Source of the DNA: an uncultured Bacteroidales bacterium
Lineage (GTDB): Bacteria; Bacteroidota; Bacteroidia; Bacteroidales; UBA932
Assembly (NCBI GenBank): GCA_946405435.1
Contig: CAMJHF010000006.1
Location: 1 to 64,000 of the forward strand
Length of the DNA stretch: 64,000 bases
Reading direction: 5' to 3'
Below are positions 7,612-16,117 of this stretch, in pieces. A program made the translations under genes and the position numbers. Below the pieces are notes generated by a model. It searched no databases, was not told the DNA's origin, and worked only from the letters and a program-made list of their open reading frames with translations. Each line of letters begins with the position of its first letter. Within the stretch, counting starts at the first letter, position 1.

Positions 7612-10008
7612 ATGAACATCATCAACAAAAAGATCGAGCTCGCGGACGGCCGCGTGATTGAAATCGAAACCGGCAAACTTGCCAAGCAGGCAGACGGTTC
7701 CGCAGTCGTAAAGATGGGTGGCACAATGTTGCTTGCCACAGTATGCGCTGCGAAAGAAGTAAAAGAGGGTACCGACTTCATGCCCCTCACCGTAGATTAC
7801 AGGGAAAAGTATTATTCCGCAGGCCGCTTCCCCGGCGGTTTCCTCAAGCGCGAAAGCAAGCCCTCCGACTACGAGGTGCTGGTGGCCCGCCTTGTAGACA
7901 GGCCCATCCGTCCCCTTTGGCCGGACGATTTCCATCTTGAGGTATTTGTATATATCAGCCTCATTTCAGCAGACAAGGACACTCAGCCGGACGCTCTGGC
8001 CGGACTGGCCGCATCGGCAGCCCTCGCAACCTCCGACCTGCCCTTCGGCGGCCCTGTATCCGAAGTGCGCGTGGCCCGTATAAACGGACAGTTTGTCATC
8101 AACCCCGGTTTCTCCCAGATGGCCGACTGCGATCTTGACCTCATGGTCGCCGCCACCGAGGAGAACATCATGATGGTCGAAGGCGAGATGAACGAGGTCA
8201 GCGAGCACGACATGCTCGAGGCCATCAAGTTCGCCCACGAAGAGATCAAGAAGCACTGCCGCGTGCAGAAAGAACTCATGGCCGAGCTCGGCACAGCAGA
8301 GACCAAGAGGGAGTATCCCCACGACGAGCAGGACGAGCAGCTCCGCAAGGAGGTCTACGACTTCTGCTATCCCAAGTGCTACGCCCTGGCCAAGAGTGCC
8401 AAGCCCAAGCACGAGAGGGAAGATGGTTTCGAGGCCATCAAGGAAGAATTCCTTGCCACCATCCCCGAGCCCCGCACGGAGGAAGAGAAAGAGGCCTACG
8501 AACTCAAGACCGCGATGGCTGCACGCTACTACCACGATGTGAAGAAAGAGGCCATGCGCAACATGATACTTGACGAGGGCGTACGTCTGGACGGCCGCGT
8601 CTGCAATCAGGTGCGCCCGATTTGGTGCGAGGTAGATTATCTGCCCTGCGCCCACGGAAGCGCCATCTTCACCCGCGGCGAGACCCAGTCGCTCGCTACC
8701 GTGACTCTCGGTACCAAGCTGGATATGAAAGAGATGGACGAGGTCCTCATCCAGGAAGACCAGCAGTTCGTACTTCACTATAATTTCCCTCCTTTCGCCA
8801 CCGGCGAGGCCAAGCCCATGCGCGCTCCCGGCCGCAGGGAAATAGGCCACGGCAATCTTGCCATGCGCGCCCTCAAGCCCGTCATCCCCATGGCTCCCGA
8901 GAATCCCTACGCAGTGCGTGTGGTTTCCGATATCCTCGAGTCCAACGGCTCTTCTTCAATGGCCTCCGTATGCGGCGGCTGCCTTGCCCTGATGGATGCC
9001 GGCGTCAAGATCAAGAAGCCCGTCGCAGGCGTTGCCATGGGCCTTATCACCGACGCCGAGCGCCCCAACGAGCGCTATGCTATCCTGACCGACATCCTCG
9101 GTGACGAGGATCATCTCGGCGACATGGACTTCAAAGTCACCGGCACCGCAGACGGTATCACCGCCACCCAGATGGACATCAAGGTTGACGGCCTGAGCTA
9201 TGAGGTGCTCGAGAAAGCCCTTGAGCAGGCCCGCCAGGGACGCATCCATATCATGGGTGAGATGCTCAAGACAATAGCCGCTCCCCGTGAGGATTACAAG
9301 CCCTTCGTGCCTCGCATCGAACAGCTTCGCATCGCCTCCGAGTTTATCGGCGCCGTTATCGGCAAGGGTGGCGAAACCATCCAGAAGATACAGAAAGAAA
9401 CCGGTGCAACCATCGCCATCGAGGAAGTTCCCATCCCCGGAACCAACCTCACCGAGGGCGTGGTCGACGTGGCCGCTACCGACAGGGATTCCATGAAGAA
9501 GGCTCTCGACTGGATCAAGGGCATCTGCGCAGTCCCCGAGGCCGGCAAGGTCTATCACGGCAAGGTGGTGAGCATCCTGGACTTCGGTGCTTTCATCGAA
9601 ATCCTCCCCGGCAAGGAAGGTCTGCTGCACGTCAGCGAGATTGCATGGACCAAGACCGACAAGGTGGAAGATGTGCTCGCAGTCGGCGACGAGGTAGACG
9701 TCAAGCTCCTCGAGTACGATGCCAAGAGCGGCAAGATGCGCCTTTCCATGCGCGCCCTCACCGAGAAGCCCGAGGGCTATGTCGAGCCCAAGGGTAACGG
9801 TGGCAGGGGCGGCAACGGCGGCGAGCGTCGCGAGCGCCGCGAAGGCGGCGAACGCCGTGAGCGTCGTGACGACCGCCACTCCGAAGGCCACCGCACCGAC
9901 GAGCGCCGTCCCCGCAGGGACGACCGTCCCCGCCGCAGCGGTCCCCGCAACACCGCTCCCGCTCCCACCGCGGACGATTTCAAGGAGCCCGTCGATGAAC
10001 TCTACTAG
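7612..10008 (+). CDS. pnp: Polynucleotide phosphorylase with Arg-rich tail
   Basis: This 798-residue exoribonuclease degrades RNA 3' to 5' by phosphorolysis. Two RNase PH domains (about 10-240 and 330-560) flank the helical linker. A KH domain follows ([21 protein letters not shown], about residues 583-640), then an S1 domain ([27 protein letters not shown], about 650-715). A disordered tail of roughly 70 residues is dominated by Arg, Gly, Glu and Asp (repeated GGxRRERR blocks) and ends in an acidic peptide. The tail is beyond the usual PNPase core and could bind RNA or partner proteins. The gene follows rpsO. Confidence 0.97.
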   Translation: MNIINKKIELADGRVIEIETGKLAKQADGSAVVKMGGTMLLATVCAAKEVKEGTDFMPLTVDYREKYYSAGRFPGGFLKRESKPSDYEVLVARLVDRPIRPLWPDDFHLEVFVYISLISADKDTQPDALAGLAASAALATSDLPFGGPVSEVRVARINGQFVINPGFSQMADCDLDLMVAATEENIMMVEGEMNEVSEHDMLEAIKFAHEEIKKHCRVQKELMAELGTAETKREYPHDEQDEQLRKEVYDFCYPKCYALAKSAKPKHEREDGFEAIKEEFLATIPEPRTEEEKEAYELKTAMAARYYHDVKKEAMRNMILDEGVRLDGRVCNQVRPIWCEVDYLPCAHGSAIFTRGETQSLATVTLGTKLDMKEMDEVLIQEDQQFVLHYNFPPFATGEAKPMRAPGRREIGHGNLAMRALKPVIPMAPENPYAVRVVSDILESNGSSSMASVCGGCLALMDAGVKIKKPVAGVAMGLITDAERPNERYAILTDILGDEDHLGDMDFKVTGTADGITATQMDIKVDGLSYEVLEKALEQARQGRIHIMGEMLKTIAAPREDYKPFVPRIEQLRIASEFIGAVIGKGGETIQKIQKETGATIAIEEVPIPGTNLTEGVVDVAATDRDSMKKALDWIKGICAVPEAGKVYHGKVVSILDFGAFIEILPGKEGLLHVSEIAWTKTDKVEDVLAVGDEVDVKLLEYDAKSGKMRLSMRALTEKPEGYVEPKGNGGRGGNGGERRERREGGERRERRDDRHSEGHRTDERRPRRDDRPRRSGPRNTAPAPTADDFKEPVDELY

Positions 10009-10047
10009 AGATCTGACGCAAAGTCAATCATTTGACAATTAACGCTT

Positions 10048-10094
10048 TAAACAAATCAGGGTACCCCAAAACGGGGTACCCTGATTTGTTTAAT
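10048..10094. terminator. Bidirectional terminator after pnp
   Basis: A perfect 21-bp stem (10048-10068 with 10074-10094), loop AAAAC, begins and ends with AT tracts. It lies between convergent pnp and the PHP-domain gene. Confidence 0.85.
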
Positions 10095-10119
10095 TGTCTG
10101 ATTACCAGAAAAATAAGAT

Positions 10120-11253
10120 CTACCAAAGATTGGTGCTCAGAGTCTTGCGTCCCGTGTAGCAGTTGAGGAAATCTATCTTCTGGTCTTTCTTTACGGTCAT
10201 GATGATTGCTCCGTGGGGGTAGAGGACCACAGGATTCATGTGCTCGCCGTACTTTGTTTCAAACTGAATGTCGGAGATGTTGCTGACCTCGATGCGGCCT
10301 TTCTTGGCGTCGATAACCCTTACTTTGAGAGAATTGTGCACAAGTTGCTCAAGCCATGTGGCGTCGCCTGCAAGGGTATTGTCCCAGAAAGCGACCATAC
10401 GGCCCGCGAACATGGCCTCGCGCACGGATTCCAGCGTGTATTCCTTTGCGAATACCAGAGTCATGGGCCGGATTACGTGGCCGAAGTCAAAGGCCACAGG
10501 CCGATGCTGATCGGTGTTTGCCGTCATGGGAATATGGTATTCGTCGAACCAGTCCAGGACTTTGGGATACCATTCCTGGTGGTTGCATATTTCAACTGCG
10601 TTAATCAGGCCTTTGGCCAGCATTTCCTTGTGGATGTCATACATGTCGCATTTGCGGTCGGGCCAACCGGGGTGATTCCACTGGATGAAGCACTCTTGTT
10701 CGATGGCGGCGGCGATGTCGTCTTGAAGGGTTTCCATGTTGTTGACGCTGCGGCCCTGCTCGTCTTTGAGGCTGTGTCCGTCCTCTCCAATCATGTATCG
10801 GTCCTCACTAAATACATTGGCGTCTTTGACAAACAGAAAATTCATGTGTCCGAAGGGCTTCGCCCGTGTTAGTTCTACACCAGGTATGACTATCATTCCC
10901 CATTTCTTGCCTTCTGCCATGGCTTTCTGGTTGGTGATGTTGCGGTCTGGAAAGTCGATGCCAGTCTTATGCACGCCGACGTGCTCCGTCATTGCCATGA
11001 CGTCCAGTCCGTCGAACCAGTCTTCCTGTACGCGTCCTTCCGGAGACACCTGGGCGTCGGCGTAAACGGTGTGGGTGTGAAAGTCGCATTTCAAGGTCTT
11101 GTATCCGTCGATGTCGGGAATGGCGATTATTCTGCGCACACCTGACATCATTCTGTAACATGCCACGCGATCGTCGGAATTCTCGGGCGGATTCTGTGCA
11201 AACAAGGTACAGCAGGCCGCAAGGGCCATCATAAGAAGTAGTGATTTTTTCAT
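10120..11253 (-). CDS. Exported PHP-domain phosphoesterase (Sb-PDE-like)
   Basis: This is a 377-residue protein with an N-terminal export signal. Either signal peptidase I cuts at LFA|Q (after residue 19) or the LAAC motif at residues 11-14 makes it a lipoprotein. The PHP metal site starts at FHTHTVYAD (H59, H61), continues with TEHVG, then the HMNFLF and WNHPGW blocks, and ends with the NTDQH motif. PHP enzymes hydrolyse phosphomonoesters or phosphodiesters with a multi-metal centre. Exported Bacteroidota members resemble phosphodiesterases of the Sb-PDE type, but the substrate is unknown. It lies next to the calcineurin-like phosphoesterase/SusCD locus and may feed the same pathway. Confidence 0.8.
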   Translation of the reverse strand: MKKSLLLMMALAACCTLFAQNPPENSDDRVACYRMMSGVRRIIAIPDIDGYKTLKCDFHTHTVYADAQVSPEGRVQEDWFDGLDVMAMTEHVGVHKTGIDFPDRNITNQKAMAEGKKWGMIVIPGVELTRAKPFGHMNFLFVKDANVFSEDRYMIGEDGHSLKDEQGRSVNNMETLQDDIAAAIEQECFIQWNHPGWPDRKCDMYDIHKEMLAKGLINAVEICNHQEWYPKVLDWFDEYHIPMTANTDQHRPVAFDFGHVIRPMTLVFAKEYTLESVREAMFAGRMVAFWDNTLAGDATWLEQLVHNSLKVRVIDAKKGRIEVSNISDIQFETKYGEHMNPVVLYPHGAIIMTVKKDQKIDFLNCYTGRKTLSTNLW

Positions 11254-11273
11254 AATTGGTTATATCGTGTTTA

Positions 11274-11281
11274 CAAAAATA
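11274..11281 (-). promoter_or_regulatory. -7 box (TATTTTTG) of the PHP gene
   Basis: TAnnTTTG match on the minus strand, 20 nt before the ATG at 11253. It is divergent from the box at 11294-11301. Confidence 0.45.
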
Positions 11282-11293
11282 ACATAAAATTCA

Positions 11294-11301
11294 TAAATTT
11301 G
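11294..11301 (+). promoter_or_regulatory. -7 box (TAAATTTG) of the YD-repeat lipoprotein
   Basis: Exact TAnnTTTG match only 6 nt before the ATG at 11308. It predicts a leaderless or near-leaderless mRNA and supports that start over the TTG at 11299, which lies inside the box. Confidence 0.55.
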
Positions 11302-11307
11302 TCACAT

Positions 11308-12099
11308 ATGAAAGTTAAACTCTTAGTCGCAGCCGCCCTGCTTGTGTGCGCCTGCAATACGGTCCCCAACGACCTTGAAAAGTACGGCCTGAGCTGCAAG
11401 GCCAGCGAGATTTCAGTAAAGTCCGACACTCTCGAGTTCAGTTACGACGTCTTTTTCAATCCTGCCGGCCAGGTGGAGCTCATGAAGCGCTACAACTTTG
11501 ACGGCAGTTTCCGCTATCGCGAGGAGTATACCTATGACAAATCCGGTCACCTGGCAGAAATACATGGGGTCAATGCCGAGGATGAAACAGAAGTCCGTTA
11601 TGAATATGACTGGGATGGTCGTTTCATTTCCGAGTGCCGGGTATATGGCATGAACAATGAGGAACTCCACCGCTGGGTACATACCAATGACGGACGGCAC
11701 ATAATCAAGTCCGATTACTACGCAGAAGGGGAGTACATGTATACTACGACTAAGAAATTCTCCGGCAGCGGTTATGATGAAGAATCGGTGACTTCGGAGG
11801 GCGATGTCATGGGCCGGGGCCATGTGGACTACTTCATGGATGAAAACAAGCCCACAAACATGCAGAGCGACGCTTTTGACGTGGAAATAAAGTATAATGA
11901 AAAGGGCCTTCCTGTATGGAGCAGGGGTACCGTTCTTAACTCAATCTGCGAGATGCAATGGGAATCAGGACTCGAAGAGAATCCAGAACGTTTCTATACT
12001 TACGAATACGACGAGCGCGGGAATTGGATTTCCCGCGCCGAAAGGGTTCATCCCGACAGCACTGCGATAGTTGTGCTGCGCCGGACGATCAAGTATTAG
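11308..12099 (+). CDS. Lipoprotein with YD/RHS-like repeats
   Basis: This 263-residue protein has a signal peptide ending in a double-cysteine lipobox region (LLVCAC, probably lipidated at Cys16). The body consists of short beta-hairpin repeats of the YD/RHS kind (YDKSGHLAEI, YEYDWDGRFI, YEYDERGNWISR). These repeats usually build beta-sheet shells or carbohydrate-contacting surfaces, and no enzyme motif is visible. The ATG at 11308 is chosen over the TTG at 11299 because the promoter box overlaps the latter. Its stop codon overlaps the stop of the convergent phosphoesterase gene by 4 nt (TTAG at 12096-12099), with no terminator between them. Function unknown. Confidence 0.7.
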   Translation: MKVKLLVAAALLVCACNTVPNDLEKYGLSCKASEISVKSDTLEFSYDVFFNPAGQVELMKRYNFDGSFRYREEYTYDKSGHLAEIHGVNAEDETEVRYEYDWDGRFISECRVYGMNNEELHRWVHTNDGRHIIKSDYYAEGEYMYTTTKKFSGSGYDEESVTSEGDVMGRGHVDYFMDENKPTNMQSDAFDVEIKYNEKGLPVWSRGTVLNSICEMQWESGLEENPERFYTYEYDERGNWISRAERVHPDSTAIVVLRRTIKY

Positions 12100-14240
12100 A
12101 AATAGAATTCCTTTGCAAAGTCTGCTTCGGTAGAGATCTTTTCACATGAATACTCATGGGTTATGGAACCTCCGGGTATTTTTTGTGTGGCTACTACAAC
12201 CCAGTCGCTTTCGTTTGCCGGCTCGCCGGAGGCGGGCTTGTAATACCAGTAGTGGCTGGCGGTTGTGGATGAGTAACTTGAGCTGTTCTTGCTCTTTACA
12301 TTGAAATAGAATGCAGACATGGCTACATTGGTACTCGAGCCGTTGGCCAGGCGCCTGAAGTCACCTATCTTCTGGCCGGTGCTCTTCTTGCGCAGTTCGA
12401 CGCTCCAGTAAGTGCCGTCGTCGTTGAATACCTGCGCCACAAAGCAGTTTTTGAGGTTCGCGTTTCCTTTGACGGTGATGGAACCGGTGCCGGCTTTCTG
12501 GCTTGTACTGTACCAGTTGAGGGGGTAACTCTTTGATTGGTAATACACTTCGTTGCCGTCGAATACGCGCAGCTGGAAGTCTGCAGGCTTGTTGGTCCCC
12601 TTGAATTTCCAGTCTTTGATGTGCGGCCCTTCGATGCTGTAGATGGTGTATCCAGAAGGCTCTCCGGTAACGGTGGAACTGCTTGTTGTGGTCCACCATG
12701 CGCCGCAGGCCGAGCCGTGGATATGCTCGTAGAGGGGGAGTCCTCCCTTGCCTTTGTGGGTGTTGGTGTAGATGTAGTTCTGGGTGTAGTGGGTATGGCC
12801 TATCATCAGGTGAGCCTCCTTGAACTCATCCATCAACTTAAGTACATCGGGGTAGTGGTTTGCGCTGGAGTTCCTGAACGGTATGTGGCAGCAGATGAAG
12901 ATCATCTTCTCAGCCTTGTTGTCCACCAGTGCAATATCCTGTTTGAGCCAGTCGATCTGGGCCTGGGTGAATCCGCCGCTGTAGCTCCAGGTCTTGCCGT
13001 TGCTCTTGCTGGAACTCTTCTGCTCGGTGACCATTATGTCGTCCATCGACACCACGTGTACATCACCCCTGTCGAACGAATAATTGACAGGACCGTAGAA
13101 CTTGCCGAAGGTGGACGTAGCGTTGTAGTCATCCATCTGGTTGTCGGAAGTGTCGGGCTGCAGTGAGTCGTGGTCGTGGTTGCCTATGGTCTGGAAGAAT
13201 ACGATGTAGCTTGTGCCGTTGTGCACAGAAGACATGGACGCCTTCATGGTGGGCCACATGTTCGTACTGTCGAAGACTATGTCCCCAAGGGTCATTGCGT
13301 AGACGCTGGACAGGCCGGCGGTGGCCTTTTTGAGGTCGGGAATGGTCTCGGTGGAGTATCTGTTGGCCTCGGACGTCTTGCAGCACTGGGGGTCGCCAAT
13401 GCCTACGAAGGTCCAGCTGGTTTCCTTGCCGCCGGGAAGGGGATCGAGGGAGAAATCGGTGCGGATGATTTCTCCTTCGGGCTTGACGGCCTTGTAGAAG
13501 ACCGGGATGCCGGGCGATGAAGTGGTCGCCACCTTATATTCCGCGGGGGTTGTATAGTAGACGAAGCGGGTAAGGGAGTTGGACTTGAACTGGTAAACGC
13601 CGTTCGCGTCGGTCTTGACGCAGTCATATCCGTCGGTGACGGTCACTCCCGGAATGCCGCGACCTGTGCTCTTGTCGGATACAAGACCCACCAAATCGTT
13701 GCCCTCCGAGATTACGGATCCGTTGATTTTCAGTGTCTTGTCGTCGGGCTTGTCGTCAGGCTCCTCCGGCTTTACCGGAGCGTGTGAATCTTCGAATATG
13801 CTTACTTTGGCAAGCCTGTACCCTTTGGCAGAACCGGAGCCGATGTAATCGAAGGTCATCAACTCCGGTGACTGGCTCACAAGGGTATAAACTCCAGGCA
13901 AGGATTCAAAAATGTAATTGCTGCTTTGCCCGATTTTTGCCGAATAAGATTTGCCGTCAGTGCGGGAGAACTTGCTCTGGTCTGCGTAGACTTTTCCGTT
14001 GTAGTATGTTACGCCGGAAGATCCGGCACTTAGGCTTTTTACTGTGTAACTGCCTTTTCCGTCAAAAAAGTAAACGTCGGACACCTTGATGTCATCCCAG
14101 CCCGAGCCCTTGTTCTCCGCAGAGAATACCCACGGGCCACTTATTGATGCAGGGGTATAAACCTCCTCTTTGGTGCAGGAAAGGAGTGCCGTGAACAGGA
14201 TGAGCGCAACCGCCGCCCTATGTAGTTTATGAAAAACCAT
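12096..14240 (-). CDS. Calcineurin-like phosphoesterase lipoprotein, long form
   Basis: This 714-residue lipoprotein has the lipobox LLSC followed by TKEEV. Its first 150 or so residues form an extra beta-rich domain that its upstream paralogue lacks. A carboxypeptidase-regulatory-like beta domain follows (about 165-235), then a calcineurin-type metallophosphoesterase core with all signature blocks (GIGDPQC, LGDIVFDS, GNHDHDS, CCHIPFR, IGHTHYTQ), and a C-terminal beta domain. The core uses two metals to cleave phosphate mono- or diesters; the substrate is not known. The protein is presumably on the cell surface or facing the periplasm. It overlaps the preceding paralogue by one base (TAATG), which indicates translational coupling. 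Confidence 0.85.
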   Translation of the reverse strand: MVFHKLHRAAVALILFTALLSCTKEEVYTPASISGPWVFSAENKGSGWDDIKVSDVYFFDGKGSYTVKSLSAGSSGVTYYNGKVYADQSKFSRTDGKSYSAKIGQSSNYIFESLPGVYTLVSQSPELMTFDYIGSGSAKGYRLAKVSIFEDSHAPVKPEEPDDKPDDKTLKINGSVISEGNDLVGLVSDKSTGRGIPGVTVTDGYDCVKTDANGVYQFKSNSLTRFVYYTTPAEYKVATTSSPGIPVFYKAVKPEGEIIRTDFSLDPLPGGKETSWTFVGIGDPQCCKTSEANRYSTETIPDLKKATAGLSSVYAMTLGDIVFDSTNMWPTMKASMSSVHNGTSYIVFFQTIGNHDHDSLQPDTSDNQMDDYNATSTFGKFYGPVNYSFDRGDVHVVSMDDIMVTEQKSSSKSNGKTWSYSGGFTQAQIDWLKQDIALVDNKAEKMIFICCHIPFRNSSANHYPDVLKLMDEFKEAHLMIGHTHYTQNYIYTNTHKGKGGLPLYEHIHGSACGAWWTTTSSSTVTGEPSGYTIYSIEGPHIKDWKFKGTNKPADFQLRVFDGNEVYYQSKSYPLNWYSTSQKAGTGSITVKGNANLKNCFVAQVFNDDGTYWSVELRKKSTGQKIGDFRRLANGSSTNVAMSAFYFNVKSKNSSSYSSTTASHYWYYKPASGEPANESDWVVVATQKIPGGSITHEYSCEKISTEADFAKEFYF

Positions 14241-16000
14241 TAGAACTGACTGTAATCTGTGGTGAATGTAGTGCAGCCATAAATATTCTCATGACCGCTG
14301 GTCGGGATGGTCTGTGTGGCACGGACTTCCCAATTCTTTTCTTCGGATGGCTTTTTGGAGCTGGGAACGAAGTACCAGTAATGGCTGGCGGTCTTGTTGA
14401 CCCAGGTATCGGTATTCTTCCCCAATTCGTTGAAGAAGTACGAGGTGAGGCAGATATTGCAGCAACTGCCGTTGGAAAGCTTCTTGAAATCACCGATTTT
14501 CACGCCGTCCTGATACATCTCTAGTTTCCAGTAGCGGTCGTCGTCGTTAAACACTTCTGCCACGAATGCGTGCTGGAGGTTTATATTGCCGACTGCGGTA
14601 ATGCCGTTGCTGCCACCCTTGTTGGACGTGCGGTACCATGCATATTCATAGCCCTTGCTGCCATTGTAGATCTGGTCTCCGTCGTATACTCGAATCTGGT
14701 AGTCGGCACTTGTCTTAGACCCTATTGCCGTCCAGTTCTTTACCGTATTGCCTTCGATTTCATAGACGTTGAAGCCGTTGGGGGCTCCTGTGACATTGGA
14801 ATCACAGCTCCACCATCCACCGCATGCAGCTCCGTGAACATGTTCATAGATAGGCTGGCCGCCCTTGCAGATGTAGCCGGTATGGACATAATTCTGCTGG
14901 TAATGCGTGTGGCCTATCATGATGTGGGCTTCTTTAAATTGCTTGAGAAGCGTCAGAACCTCTGCATAATAAGCGGATTTATTGACTGAAGATCCTCCAG
15001 AACTGGCTCCCGCGCGCATGGGGATATGCATGCAGAGGAATACTACCTTGTCGGCCTTGTCGGCTACATGCTCAAGGTCTTGCTGCAGCCAGATGTACTG
15101 ATTCTTGGTGAATCCGCCGTTATAGCTCCAGGTATATCGGTTGGGAGACGAATTGTTGGTAACGTTCGTCACCATGATATCATCCATTGTAATGATGTGC
15201 GCCTGTCCTCTGTTGAATGAGTAATCGGTGGGTCCGAAGTTTTCGACATATTTTCCAGTTGCGGCATAATCGCTGCTCTGCTGCAAAGAGTTATGGTCGT
15301 GGTTGCCTATGCATTGGAAGATGGGGAACCAGCTTCCATCCTGCAGCTTGAGGTTGGACATGGATCCCTTCATGCCTCCCCAGAGCTCGGTGCTGTCGAA
15401 AGTGATATCGCCCAGCGTCATTCCGTATGCGTTAGGATAACGCCCTTCAGAGTGGGCGCCATTCAGGCAGGAGATCATGGCCGGAACAGTTTCTGTCTTG
15501 TAACGGTTGATTTGGGCCGTGGTCTGGCACTGGGGGTCGCCAATCATTATCATTGTGAACTTGTCCTCTACGGCCTGGGGCTCAAGCGAGAAGTCGTTTC
15601 GGTTGACCTTGTTGTGGTCGAAATCCTTTGTGGAGTAGAACAACGGCAGGTGGGTATCAGGATCAAGGGGAATTTTGAAGTTTGAAGGCACGCTCATGTA
15701 GATGTTGCGGGTATAGCGGTTGGCCTTCATTTGGTACACGCCGTTGGCGTCTGTTGTTACGTAAGTGTAACCATCGGTAATGGGAATGTCCGGGATTCCG
15801 GCTCCGGTGACGGCATCTTTTACAATGCCGCAAGCGTTCATCCCGTCGGCTATGGTAGTGCCGTTGATTGCATCCACGGGAAGTTCGTCCTCGCTTCCGC
15901 CGCCTTCTCCGGGATTGTCAGGAGTGGGCTGAGTGCAGCTGACCGCAAATGCAATGATGGAACTAAACAGGATTGTTGACAGTAGTCTGATGCTTTTCAT
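14240..16000 (-). CDS. Calcineurin-like phosphoesterase lipoprotein, short form
   Basis: This 586-residue paralogue of the downstream gene has the lipobox AVSC followed by TQPTPDNPGEGG, a flexible acidic linker. A regulatory beta domain lies at about residues 45-125. The metallophosphoesterase core shows IGDPQCQ, LGDITFDS, GNHDHNS, CMHIPMR and IGHTHYQQ, so all metal-binding residues are present. The C-terminal beta domain is shared with the paralogue. It is the first gene of a two-gene unit: a terminator separates it from susD and a TATATTTG box lies at 16030-16037. The pair looks like a duplication with N-terminal domain gain in the second copy. The substrate is unknown; proximity to SusCD suggests processing of an imported or surface-bound phosphoester. 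Confidence 0.85.
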   Translation of the reverse strand: MKSIRLLSTILFSSIIAFAVSCTQPTPDNPGEGGGSEDELPVDAINGTTIADGMNACGIVKDAVTGAGIPDIPITDGYTYVTTDANGVYQMKANRYTRNIYMSVPSNFKIPLDPDTHLPLFYSTKDFDHNKVNRNDFSLEPQAVEDKFTMIMIGDPQCQTTAQINRYKTETVPAMISCLNGAHSEGRYPNAYGMTLGDITFDSTELWGGMKGSMSNLKLQDGSWFPIFQCIGNHDHNSLQQSSDYAATGKYVENFGPTDYSFNRGQAHIITMDDIMVTNVTNNSSPNRYTWSYNGGFTKNQYIWLQQDLEHVADKADKVVFLCMHIPMRAGASSGGSSVNKSAYYAEVLTLLKQFKEAHIMIGHTHYQQNYVHTGYICKGGQPIYEHVHGAACGGWWSCDSNVTGAPNGFNVYEIEGNTVKNWTAIGSKTSADYQIRVYDGDQIYNGSKGYEYAWYRTSNKGGSNGITAVGNINLQHAFVAEVFNDDDRYWKLEMYQDGVKIGDFKKLSNGSCCNICLTSYFFNELGKNTDTWVNKTASHYWYFVPSSKKPSEEKNWEVRATQTIPTSGHENIYGCTTFTTDYSQF

Positions 16001-16029
16001 TGTATGATTGTTATTTATAGTCTATCTCA

Positions 16030-16037
16030 CAAATATA
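16030..16037 (-). promoter_or_regulatory. -7 box (TATATTTG) of the phosphoesterase pair
   Basis: Exact TAnnTTTG match on the minus strand, 29 nt before the ATG at 16000 and downstream of the susD terminator. The phosphoesterase pair can therefore be transcribed independently of susCD. Confidence 0.55.
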
Positions 16038-16063
16038 ATTATTATTTTTTAAAGTTGAAACAG

Positions 16064-16098
16064 ATAAAAAAGAAAGCCGGCCCAAGCGGACCGGCTTC
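16064..16098 (-). terminator. Terminator after susD
   Basis: On the minus strand, a stem AAGCCGG/CCGGCTT with a GC-rich loop is followed by a run of T. Confidence 0.75.
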
Positions 16099-16117
16099 CA
16101 AAGAATGATCACAACTG

